The notes under the pieces were generated by a model, which saw only the letters and a program-made list of their open reading frames with translations, ran no database searches and had not been told where the DNA came from. Position numbers and translations under genes: made by a program. A DNA stretch of 64,000 bases from Fischerella thermalis PCC 7521 (GTDB lineage: Bacteria; Cyanobacteriota; Cyanobacteriia; Cyanobacteriales; Nostocaceae): assembly GCF_000317225.1 (NCBI RefSeq), contig NZ_AJLL01000081.1, forward strand, positions 1-64,000. The letters run 5' to 3'. Numbering within the stretch: position 1 is the stretch's first letter; each line of letters opens with the position of its first letter. This document shows positions 1 to 7,656 of the stretch, in pieces.

Positions 1-170
1 CAGCCCCTCTCCTTGGTAAGGAGAGGGGTGACCGATAGGGCGGGGTGAGGTTTTTTGAGGTTTAGGGTGATTCGATTATTTGTGTGTACACCATAGCCTT
101 GGTAAGGAGAGGGGTGACCGATAGGGCGGGGTGAGGTTTTTCGGGGTTTAGGGTAATTCGATTATTCTAT
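1..170. repeat. Tandem duplication of a GC-rich hairpin repeat
   Basis: Two copies of a hairpin-forming unit (arms around CCCCTCTCCTTGG and CCTTGGTAAGGAGAGGGG, then GGGCGGGGTGAGG) start at about 1 and 87, with an 86-bp period (CCTTGGTAAG at 11 and at 97). Related copies lie at 17190-17255, 29132-29245 and 41428-41532, so this is a dispersed family. No coding potential is seen. The second copy is interrupted at 171 by the 174-bp MITE-like element. Confidence 0.8.
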
Positions 171-344
171 CCCTCATTTGTCACTTTGGGAGAATCCAAT
201 CGCTCAAATGGTTACGGGGCTTTAGTTTCCACTTTTCGTCTACAAATTTTAGTTTCTGTTAGAAAATAAAGTCTCAAACCCGGATTAAATCAAAGTCTCA
301 GAATTTGGATGAGATTATTGTTTTCCGAGAGTGACAGAACAGGG
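171..344. mobile_element. MITE-like element, copy 1 (174 bp, 4-bp target duplication)
   Basis: The element begins CCCTCATTTGTCACTTTGG and ends as the imperfect reverse complement (CCGAGAGTGACAGAACAGGG), giving terminal inverted repeats of about 20 bp. It is flanked on both sides by CTAT, a 4-bp direct repeat consistent with a target-site duplication. A second copy of exactly the same length lies at 41533-41706 with 7 mismatches by eye (about 96% identity) and a different flanking duplication, ATAA. It is far too short for a transposase, so it would have to be moved in trans. I cannot assign the parent IS family from these ends. Confidence 0.8.
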
Positions 345-374
345 CTATAACGGATTGCGATCACCGCTAGTGGT

Positions 375-568
375 CGGCTCTCAAGAAACACACTTGCTGA
401 AATGATTCAGGTCAGGATAAGTTCGGTAATAATGTAGTAAATTTACACGATGTTTCTCAATCAGATATCAGTGTTTTTAACGGGTATGGTTATTTAACCA
501 TTGGTTGTCCAACTTGGAATCTTGATGAACTTTACAGAGAAATAGTGAGGCTATTCCACTACCAATAA
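375..568 (+). pseudogene. Flavodoxin gene remnant
   Basis: Reading with two frameshifts gives pieces of a flavodoxin: GSQETH, then LAEMIQ, then an open stretch from 416 to the stop at 566-568 containing NNVVNLHDVSQSD and YLTIGCPTWNLDEL. In the flavodoxin family the segments G-S-Q-T-G-N-T, LHDV and GCPTWN-x-GEL surround the FMN; the match in order and spacing is clear. The N-terminal strand and everything after the FMN 90s loop are missing, and the frame is broken, so this is a decayed copy. It starts about 30 bp after the MITE at 171-344, whose arrival may have removed the 5' end. An in-frame TAA ends the fragment after LFHYQ. Confidence 0.75.
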
Positions 569-1039
569 ATAAAGATAATGAAAGTTAATCCACGCCAGAA
601 CGAGTAAAAGCGTGATTAAATAAATTATATAAATATTTTTGCTTATAAATGTGTTTTATAGCTAAATTCGTCTCAAAAAATGAAACTTTTATTTGTACAA
701 AAGTTTAAATTTTGAGTAAGAAAACCAAAATTGATAATTTAAGACTTAGAATAATATTAAACACAGAATTCTGAGTTGATTTATTTAGATATATAAATTT
801 AATTCATGATTAATCATTGCGAAGATAGAATTATGAGCTTATCTAATTCAATCGAAGAGTTGAGGATAAAAAATATTTTCTATATTTTTACTTCGATTTG
901 AGAAAAGAATACACAAAAATCTTGATATAGATTCATAACTCCTAATTAAATTGGTCAGCCAAAAAATTTTTAAATACGCGTTTGTATTACTAAAAAATAA
1001 AAATTCAAAACTGTTAAGATGAAATCTAAATAGGTATTT
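569..1039. other. Gene-free A/T-rich stretch
   Basis: No open frame of note and no recognisable RNA gene. It presumably contains the promoter for the gene at 1040, but I see no convincing -35/-10 pair to single out. Confidence 0.6.
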
Positions 1040-1792
1040 ATGTCTGAGTTCTGCAATGTTCTTTGGTTAAATGCTAGTCCAAGTTTGAAAGGTTTAGACA
1101 AACCATTACTTCAGTACCTATCTAAGTATGTTGTGGTGGCACGATGGGAATACTTTCAAACTAAAGACGAAGCTTGTTCCCTAGATGCAGCAGTAGCACT
1201 GCTGTACGATTTTTTAAAATCGCACGATCGCCCAGTGCATTTGGCTGGTCATGGTATGAGTGGGGCGATCGCTTTATTATTTGCCCGTCGCTATCCGCAA
1301 AAAGTGCGATCGCTATCGTTGTTGGCTGTTGCATCTCAAAGCGCAAACACCTGGCAAGCACACTATTATCAACAACGCCTCTTGTTTCCTCTCAGTCGTG
1401 AACAAGTTTTAGTAAACAGTGTGCGGACTCTGTTTGGCAATCAATCTCCGGCAAATACCAAAAAGCTACTGACTGCTCTGATCAGAGATTTAGACGAATC
1501 TCCCACACCCCATTCTCTGTTTCGATTGATTCACTTACCCAAGGGTGGGGTTTCTATGCCAATGTTCGTATGTGGTAGCAACAATGATCCAGTTGTCAGC
1601 CCACCAGAGTTGCAAGACTGGCAGAACTGGTTGAAGCCAGAAGATATACTCTGGGAATGTCCTAAAGGATATCATTTCTTTCACTACTTCTATCCGCAAC
1701 AGGTAGGCGAGCAAATGTTGAGTTTTTGGCAACGCTTCACCCAGAATTCAGAAACTACTCAAAATTCCGAACTGAGCCTATCGGTGGAATAG
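1040..1792 (+). CDS. Alpha/beta-hydrolase fold protein lacking the canonical nucleophile
   Basis: A 250-residue protein with the layout of a small alpha/beta hydrolase: strands and helices leading to a nucleophile elbow at residues 70-75, an acid region at CGSNNDP (Asp183) and a C-terminal histidine segment GYHFFH (His212 or His215). The elbow reads G-H-G-M-S-G where active enzymes have G-x-S-x-G; the serine position (72) is glycine and the nearest serine is two residues later. The fold is therefore supported but hydrolase activity is doubtful unless Ser74 substitutes. No signal peptide is visible, so a cytoplasmic location is likely. It is convergent with the ThyX-like gene. The substrate is unknown. 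Confidence 0.75.
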   Translation: MSEFCNVLWLNASPSLKGLDKPLLQYLSKYVVVARWEYFQTKDEACSLDAAVALLYDFLKSHDRPVHLAGHGMSGAIALLFARRYPQKVRSLSLLAVASQSANTWQAHYYQQRLLFPLSREQVLVNSVRTLFGNQSPANTKKLLTALIRDLDESPTPHSLFRLIHLPKGGVSMPMFVCGSNNDPVVSPPELQDWQNWLKPEDILWECPKGYHFFHYFYPQQVGEQMLSFWQRFTQNSETTQNSELSLSVE

Positions 1793-1897
1793 GGACAACA
1801 GGAAAAGGAAGACAACAAGAACAAGGGAAAAAAGGGGAATTAGTTACTATCTTATTCTCCTCACACTCCACCCCCAATCCACTTAGCTACTTGAAGC

Positions 1898-3529
1898 TTA
1901 GTTTTGATTTAATTGCTGCAATTTTGTATCAATTTTTTGCTCTGCTGCTAATCGTTCCAAAGCATAGTCATTGAGGTCTACAAAATGCATATTAGCTACC
2001 AATGTTGGGTGAACAGCATTTATTTGCTGATATATTTCTTGGGCAACTGTACGGTAGGAAGGATGTCCTTGTCGCGAACTTCGTAATTCCACAAGATGAT
2101 AAACTTCCCGGAGATTCAACTTAATTCGCCAGCGCACTCGATAGGCGAAAGGTACAACATATTGTGCTGCGTCTGGTAAGTCTTGACTAATCAACTCGGT
2201 TGTTTCGGCTGCGTATTCCAAAGCTTTGCGATAGGTTTGGGCAAGGTTTGCTTCTTCCAGTTCTGTTGGTATTACGTACCCATGACGAACACAGTAGTGT
2301 TGACGTTCTTGTGTGAGAACACGATGTCGATGTAGATCACGGTACGCACCAATATCAGCTAGTACATCAAATGTGTAGTAGGTCTGCTCAAAAGCACGTC
2401 CCGGTCGATGAAATCGCGACTCGCGATCGCCTACATAGGTGTTGATAATTTCTACTCGCTCTTGGGTAGATAAACCAACAACATATTCTTGAATTTGCTC
2501 CCATGTCAAATCAGTGTGAGGATAAAGGATGGCTGCAACAATCTTGACCTCAGCATCTGGATCGTACTCGACTAACTGCACAGTTGAGCTTGCTGCTGGT
2601 TGAATTTGCCCTAAATGTTGTTGTGCCAAATATTTTGTACGGTTCCAATTTGTTGATATGTAACGGGAATATTGAGCGCCTCGTTCAGTTTTAGCACGCT
2701 TGACAAATGAAGGTATGATTTGATCTAGTTCTTGTTGCATAGAAGCCCCAAGAATACGCACTTCTGGATGAGGTGAAGCAGCAAGCTTGACTAGCAAATA
2801 CTCAAATGCCCGTCCGTTACCAAACAATCCAACATTAGTTAGAGTTGCCATGGGTAGTAAACCACGCAACAAGTCCAAAGTTTTAGCTTTTGTTGCATTG
2901 TTATATGCTCGCTCGGAAGTAGTCCTATCTTTAGGGGTACGCTCTTGTACCCAACTCAACAAAGGCTCAATTAAATCGGTGTAAGTGTCGAATAAATAAT
3001 CTAATGTTGCCTCATAACGCTGTGCATGAGTTGATGCCATAATAGACGGTTCGCGATAGTAGCGGTAGCGCCCGTTGATTTTGCGATTAAAAGGAACATA
3101 TCTTGTTGACTTTTCTAATGGAGAAATTCCTAAACGACTGTCTTCAAGAGCTTTTGCTGCAATATTACTAATTCCTTCACAAGCAAGGTGTGCGCCTCCT
3201 AGTTCTGCTACTGAGTCATCACCATAACCAATCAACACGCGATCGTAAAAAGCCTCTGCTTGTTGAATCGCCACTAATTGATCAGCACTATTGTCAGATC
3301 CTCCACCGACAATGCGAGTAAAACTAGCTTCTGGTGCTTTGATAAACTCATCCAGTAGAATACGCCGTAAACTTTTATCGCTACGGCTATAGCGGGAGAA
3401 CAATGCACCCTTGACAACCTCAGGTAAATTCCGCAAACCAAAGACAGCACGATCCGAATTTGTGATAAAAGGCTGTAGTAATAAGCTCTCCTCTTCAGTG
3501 AGCGGCTCTTCCAAAAATTCTTGCATCAT
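1898..3529 (-). CDS. thyX: ThyX-family (FAD-dependent thymidylate synthase-like) double-length protein
   Basis: A 543-residue protein, about twice the usual ThyX length (roughly 220-250), suggesting two fused ThyX-like units (about 20-265 and 285-530). ThyX makes dTMP from dUMP using FAD, NADPH and methylene-tetrahydrofolate. The hallmark motif is RHR-x7-S-x-R. The first half carries only its second part (LEKSTRYVPF) with EDSR where RHR is expected; the second half carries RHR (LHRHRVLTQERQHY) but not the S-x-RY part. The signature is thus divided between the two units. An AGGTGG ribosome-binding site precedes the ATG. It may be the cell's thymidylate synthase or a divergent paralogue; the sequence alone does not decide. 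Confidence 0.65.
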   Translation of the reverse strand: MMQEFLEEPLTEEESLLLQPFITNSDRAVFGLRNLPEVVKGALFSRYSRSDKSLRRILLDEFIKAPEASFTRIVGGGSDNSADQLVAIQQAEAFYDRVLIGYGDDSVAELGGAHLACEGISNIAAKALEDSRLGISPLEKSTRYVPFNRKINGRYRYYREPSIMASTHAQRYEATLDYLFDTYTDLIEPLLSWVQERTPKDRTTSERAYNNATKAKTLDLLRGLLPMATLTNVGLFGNGRAFEYLLVKLAASPHPEVRILGASMQQELDQIIPSFVKRAKTERGAQYSRYISTNWNRTKYLAQQHLGQIQPAASSTVQLVEYDPDAEVKIVAAILYPHTDLTWEQIQEYVVGLSTQERVEIINTYVGDRESRFHRPGRAFEQTYYTFDVLADIGAYRDLHRHRVLTQERQHYCVRHGYVIPTELEEANLAQTYRKALEYAAETTELISQDLPDAAQYVVPFAYRVRWRIKLNLREVYHLVELRSSRQGHPSYRTVAQEIYQQINAVHPTLVANMHFVDLNDYALERLAAEQKIDTKLQQLNQN

Positions 3530-3723
3530 TTACCACCTTAGTTTAGTGCTGTCAGCTATTAGTCGCTGTTGGACACTTCACTATTATTAACGATTGAGTT
3601 CAGTGGCAGATCACCTTTGACCGTATTAAAACAAATCGGGATTGTGGGGTGATGAGCGATCGCATCTTAGAAGTCAAATAACTATGCAATGAACCCTCTT
3701 ATCATTAAGTAAACAATACTTAC

Positions 3724-3873
3724 ATCTTGCACCAAGGTCGAAACTAAAGTTTTGAACCCAAAGCACGCCATGAGTTAAAACTCTTTCTAACCTTTGTCTG
3801 AGTAAGCTTTGAGCTTACTTAAACTTTTAGCCCCAAATTTATTTGAGGGCGGTATTTTGGGCTGGTGCAAGAT
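3724..3873. repeat. 150-bp element with perfect 11-bp terminal inverted repeats
   Basis: Starts ATCTTGCACCA and ends TGGTGCAAGAT, exact reverse complements. The interior has further small hairpins (AGTAAGCTTTGAGCTTACT and CCCCAAATTTATTTGAGG) and no ORF. A related sequence with CTTGCACCT sits near 45935. No clear target duplication is seen. It is probably a non-autonomous or REP-like repeat in the gap upstream of the ThyX-like gene. Confidence 0.5.
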
Positions 3874-3939
3874 ATAAGAATACGAATCCTTACCGAGAAT
3901 CCGCGTTCCTGCCACGGTAAGATTTTAGCCAAAGGAGTA

Positions 3940-5208
3940 TCAATCCCTCGCAATTCTGATGAATGGAATGATTTTCTGAGCAGGATCACTAGCTATTTGT
4001 ACCCAAACACTCATCAATCCTGATTCACTATCAAATTTAAATTCGGGTCTGTTGAGTGTATAGCCTAGCTGTTCTATATTTTGCGAGTGTTCGTTGAGGT
4101 CTTTTGCTGTGATTAAACGTCTATTTCTATCAATGTGAAAATATAGAGTTGCTTGCCATTGCTCGTAATCATTGTAAGCGCGGTCTAGAATAATTCCTAA
4201 CTGTTCAAAATAACCAATAATAATGTTTGCTAACCATTGATCGTCACGAGTCGGTGTAGACCAATACTGAGGACGTTTGAGAGCTTTAATTTCCTCTTCT
4301 TTCTGAGCTAGCCGCTCCATAGCCTTTTCTAACTCTGCAATCACGTTTTTTATATATTGCTCATTCTTAGCGGCTACTCGCTCCGACTCTTCTAGTTTTG
4401 CTAAGACCTGGGCGTAGCTAGGCTTTGGATTTCTTATGTTAGCTAACCCGCTTTTGGCTTGTTCCTGATTGACAGCATTGTAAAGTTTCAAGCGATCGCT
4501 AATATTCAATGTTCTGATAAATTTAACTTTCAAAGATGCTAAGTCTTCGTGAATTCGACTGTAAATTTCGATAGTATCATTCACGAAACCAAGGTTTTCA
4601 TCGCGTTCTATTTGTGTAATCAAGTTTTTATAGTGAATAGATTTCACGTCAAGATCGCTCTGAAATTTATTTAATCTAGTGATAATTCTTTCATCCTTAA
4701 TTTGCCTCAGTTTGGTATCTATTGATTTTTTCAACTTTTCAATACACTGTTCTATATGGGAATTTAAAATTTCTTTGATATTGAATAAAAATTTGTCTAT
4801 AACAGCATCGGCAAATAACTTTTCTTCTTCTGCTTTACCTTGATAAACTTCTAACTCTGCCTTGAGATTGGCAACTGTATCTAACAATTTTTTGTTAACT
4901 GACTGCTCTAGCCGTAATCGGTTCTCAATTCCGAGTTTGATCTCTACTTCCTTGGTTAATTCAGCAATTTTCTCATCTTTGGGTTTAATAAAAGCTTCTA
5001 TCTGATTATTGGCATTGTCTTCATAGAGATGAGAACTGGCTTCATTGACTATGCCGATCGCAGCACTGCTGACAGCTACTATCCAAGCAAGTGTTTTTGC
5101 ATTAGGATTTTCGCTTTTGACCGCTGTTACAGCAGCTAAGAAGGTTAAACAACCTGCGAGCGCGTTAATAATATTCCTGGGCTGTCTTAAAGAGATTTTA
5201 TGTGTCAT
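3940..5208 (-). CDS. Membrane-anchored coiled-coil protein of unknown function
   Basis: 422 residues. The N-terminal 55 residues hold two hydrophobic stretches (around 12-28 and 40-55, ALAGCLTFLAAV and LAWIVAVSSAAIGIV), followed by about 260 residues rich in E, K, L and Q with heptad character (about 70-320), i.e. long coiled coils. The last 100 residues look globular (WSTPTRDDQWLANIIIGYFEQLG onward, ending PFIRIARD). I recognise no catalytic motif. The architecture suits a membrane-tethered scaffold or structural protein. Flanking gaps are large, so it is probably transcribed alone. No family name is offered. Confidence 0.7.
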   Translation of the reverse strand: MTHKISLRQPRNIINALAGCLTFLAAVTAVKSENPNAKTLAWIVAVSSAAIGIVNEASSHLYEDNANNQIEAFIKPKDEKIAELTKEVEIKLGIENRLRLEQSVNKKLLDTVANLKAELEVYQGKAEEEKLFADAVIDKFLFNIKEILNSHIEQCIEKLKKSIDTKLRQIKDERIITRLNKFQSDLDVKSIHYKNLITQIERDENLGFVNDTIEIYSRIHEDLASLKVKFIRTLNISDRLKLYNAVNQEQAKSGLANIRNPKPSYAQVLAKLEESERVAAKNEQYIKNVIAELEKAMERLAQKEEEIKALKRPQYWSTPTRDDQWLANIIIGYFEQLGIILDRAYNDYEQWQATLYFHIDRNRRLITAKDLNEHSQNIEQLGYTLNRPEFKFDSESGLMSVWVQIASDPAQKIIPFIRIARD

Positions 5209-5964
5209 AATAATATCCCTAATCTCCTGTTTCGCCTATAAACCAAACAGCTTGAAACGGATCGTAGATAAATAAATACTTATTAGTTATGTGTATAAAA
5301 ATACTTAACTACTGGACATGTTGAACCTGTTTCTAAATTTATCTGCAATGATTTTCTCCTAAAAAAATCAAATTATACTCTATAAAATCCTAAACGATAG
5401 TTTTTGAGGCTGTTTGAGGGGAATTGCCCCTCCATCCGCCATGAGAGAATAATGATCAGCGATCGCCGATCAAACTTTTTGTAGAAGTCGCAAAAAGCTC
5501 AAAGGAGAAAGGGATAAAATCTTTCTACTATACACGAAACAACATCAACGCTAGCCATAGCTACGCGCTCTAAGCTTGCGTTAGCAAAGTAGGTCGTATT
5601 TGTGGGTCATTACTAATTCTCTAAAACTTTCAAATTGCAATGACGACAGTAGTTATACCCTAAATTGGATTTTAGATTGTGAAACATTTACTGGATAAGC
5701 TTTGGAGTTATCCATCTGTCGCAATCATTTTTCCAATTGGTATTTAGTTGCTATTTAATCTATAAGTGATGAATACTAATGTTCCTGAGGTAAAATTTTG
5801 GGCATTATATTCATCGGTCTACCATCGCTCATTAAATGGGTAGTTAAGTTACTTTTTGGTGACATTCTAGAACTTGTTTATACCTTTACATCTCGCAGTC
5901 ATTCGATTTTCTTGTTCCATCAAAGAAGTATCAGTCAACGAGCGAAACTTTGATACAGGTTGTT
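5209..5964. other. 756-bp gap, no gene recognised
   Basis: A/T-rich with one small inverted repeat (GGGGAATTGCCCC at about 5418) and several scattered HIP1-like sites. A stretch near 5540-5600 (AGCCATAGCTACGCGCTC) resembles the short dispersed GC-rich repeats common in cyanobacteria. Nothing codes convincingly. Confidence 0.5.
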
Positions 5965-6975
5965 TCACAACTCTAGTTTTTTCTTCAAAATTGGTTTTTG
6001 CTGAGGATGGCTGCGCTCGAAATTATCCTTTTTAGGTTTAGGTGCTTGCTGTACTCTAGGTCTGTCTTTCTTAGATGCTTGCTGAACTGTAGCTTTATCC
6101 TTTTTGGATGCTTTGAGAAATTTGGGTGGAGTTTCTTGGGGTGGAGCTAATAGTGCTACAAAACCGAAGACATCACGCCCTGGCAGAAATTTCGCTTTGA
6201 GGGTGACAAAGGCCGGGTGGCCTTGGTCTTCTTTAGCAGCTTTGGGATTAAATCTAAAGGGTCTGACTGGCGCATCTTTCCAAAGCAAGGGTAAATGGCT
6301 AGCCTTCATAAATTTTACTTTTTGGGCAGGTTCGGCTTGCTTAATATATTCCAGTCTTTCGTGAGTAAAGTTGCGGAACACGGAAATGCAAGGAGTAGAA
6401 CAAACAGGAATAAACTGCCATAGTCCTGAGAATTTAAACTCTAGGTCTAGTAGCTCTCCTGAAACTGCTTCTTCAACTCGCCCTCTGTCAAAGCCAACTA
6501 GCTGAAAAGCGATGCGATGCGGTTGCTCTTTGCGTGGAAAATGAATTGCTTTTGGATAAACAACTAAACGTTGATTGCGGTTTCCTGTTGCTTCTATTTC
6601 TTTTTGAAGAGCTTCAAATACTTTGCGTTTGCGCGGAACATAGAAAAGCGGGTATTGAGAGCGACCGATAGTAACAGTGCTTTTACCGTCCTCAGTTAAG
6701 TTAACTTCCCCGGTAATTATCCCAACAGCTTGAAATATCGCTCCTGGATCTTCAATATCTATTTGTGACTCAGCATCCTGATTAACTGGCTCATCCTCAG
6801 ATAGGCTTTGCAGCAAAGAAGCAGCCTCATCTGAAGTCGGGGAATTTTGTAGAGATTGATCTGGGGAGCTTAGGGAAGTTTTTTTCTCTTGCCCTGCTTG
6901 CCCAAAATCCGCTGAGGAATGCAACTCAGGATTATTAGGCTCATTAGGGTTCGGTTCGGCAAATGCCATAGCCAT
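5965..6975 (-). CDS. Unknown protein with acidic N-terminus and lysine-rich C-terminal tail
   Basis: 336 residues. The first 80 are low-complexity and acidic (rich in N, P, E, S, D). The middle (about 85-285) looks globular, with FQAVGIITGEVNL, RKRKVFEALQKE and PHRIAFQLVGFDRGRVEEA. The last 50 are strongly basic, with repeated KASKKDK / ASKKDRPRVQQ units, as in nucleic-acid-binding tails. It is divergently transcribed from the RHH-like gene at 7115 across an array of TGTCTAC repeats, implying shared control. The combination with an iteron-like array resembles plasmid-maintenance modules, but this is inference; no family is recognised. Confidence 0.65.
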   Translation of the reverse strand: MAMAFAEPNPNEPNNPELHSSADFGQAGQEKKTSLSSPDQSLQNSPTSDEAASLLQSLSEDEPVNQDAESQIDIEDPGAIFQAVGIITGEVNLTEDGKSTVTIGRSQYPLFYVPRKRKVFEALQKEIEATGNRNQRLVVYPKAIHFPRKEQPHRIAFQLVGFDRGRVEEAVSGELLDLEFKFSGLWQFIPVCSTPCISVFRNFTHERLEYIKQAEPAQKVKFMKASHLPLLWKDAPVRPFRFNPKAAKEDQGHPAFVTLKAKFLPGRDVFGFVALLAPPQETPPKFLKASKKDKATVQQASKKDRPRVQQAPKPKKDNFERSHPQQKPILKKKLEL

Positions 6976-7016
6976 AATAGTTGTTCTTTTGTGAAATCGC
7001 TAATTATTCTATTTTA

Positions 7017-7115
7017 TTGTCTACAAATTGTCTACAACATTGTCTACAAAAACGTAGACATTTTGTAGACAAGACTTTACTATGTATACAATTACGTATA
7101 CATAAGTCTACACAA
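7017..7115. promoter_or_regulatory. Iteron-like TTGTCTACAA operator array
   Basis: Three direct copies of TTGTCTACAA occur at 7017-7026, 7028-7037 and 7040-7049, i.e. every 11-12 bp (about one helical turn). They are followed by inverted copies (GTAGACA at 7054-7060, TTGTAGACAA at 7063-7072), a pair TGTATAC/GTATACA around 7083-7103, and GTCTACACAA ending at the start codon of the gene at 7115. The array fills the whole divergent intergenic region. Such helically phased arrays typically bind RHH or similar dimers cooperatively; the RHH-like product at 7115 is the obvious candidate ligand. Confidence 0.7.
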
Positions 7116-7369
7116 TGGCTAGTAAAGTAATCTCGTTTCGGCTAAGTGAACTCGAAATTCAAGCACTGTCAGCGTTGCAAATTTCCGAGGATGAGTCACT
7201 AAACCAAACTGCGGCTAGGTTGCTCAGGGGTATTCTTGGCACGTCTACACCTGCGTCTACAGTGTCTACGAGTGTAGATATCAGAGAGATGGTGAGACAG
7301 GAAGTAGAAGCGGCGATTTCCCAGGTCAAAGGTGAGGTGGATAAGCGATTGGGGGAATTAGCCGCCTGA
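7115..7369 (+). CDS. Ribbon-helix-helix-like DNA-binding protein
   Basis: 84 residues. KVISFRLSELEIQALSAL followed by DESLNQTAARLLRGIL fits the strand-helix-helix layout of Arc/CopG/MetJ-type regulators, which bind operators as paired dimers through the N-terminal strand. The C-terminal 30 residues (REMVRQEVEAAISQVKGEVD) look like a coiled-coil helix. It likely binds the TGTCTAC array immediately upstream and so represses itself and the divergent gene at 6975. Its own coding region includes three more GTCTAC copies (7243, 7255, 7264). The TGA at 7367-7369 is followed by 56 more in-frame codons, so this may be a truncated form of a longer protein. Confidence 0.65.
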   Translation: MASKVISFRLSELEIQALSALQISEDESLNQTAARLLRGILGTSTPASTVSTSVDIREMVRQEVEAAISQVKGEVDKRLGELAA

Positions 7370-7540
7370 GAGAACAGGCTGAATCTCCCAGGCTCAAATC
7401 TAAGCCAAATTTTGAGGCAGCGGGTGATCGCACTTCGGGTTAAAGGAAAAGACCCAGACCATGGAACCCGTGATTTGTTTGAAGCGATCGCGGGCGGCGA
7501 CTATTATAAATTACGGTCGTCGTGTGGCAGAAGGCTTTAG
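7370..7540 (+). pseudogene. In-frame extension downstream of the RHH-like gene's TGA
   Basis: Directly after the TGA at 7367-7369 the same frame stays open for 56 codons to a TAG at 7538-7540. The translation has ordinary protein character (for example LSQILRQRVIALRVKGKDP, then GTRDLFEAIAGGDYYKLRSS) and carries a HIP1-type site, but has no convincing start of its own. The simplest reading is that the 84-residue gene was once about 140 residues and gained a stop; a sequencing error or readthrough are the alternatives. Confidence 0.45.
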
Positions 7541-7604
7541 GAATTGTGATCGATCCATCCATGATGCCAATATCTGCTCAACCTGTCAGGGCGTAATAGA
7601 CCTG

Positions 7605-7624
7605 CCTTGGAATAAATTCCAAGG
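7605..7624. terminator. Hairpin between convergent genes
   Basis: CCTTGGAAT, an AA spacer and ATTCCAAGG form a perfect 9-bp stem between the RHH-like gene and the convergent WD40 gene. There is no T-run after it, so its role as a terminator is tentative. Confidence 0.4.
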
Positions 7625-7656
7625 CTGATGCATCTGTCTAATTTCCCCCTTCTCGT

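Noticed and set aside
1-170. CRISPR-like repeat
   Set aside because: Only two units with an 86-bp period and palindromic interior, no spacer pattern and no cas genes.
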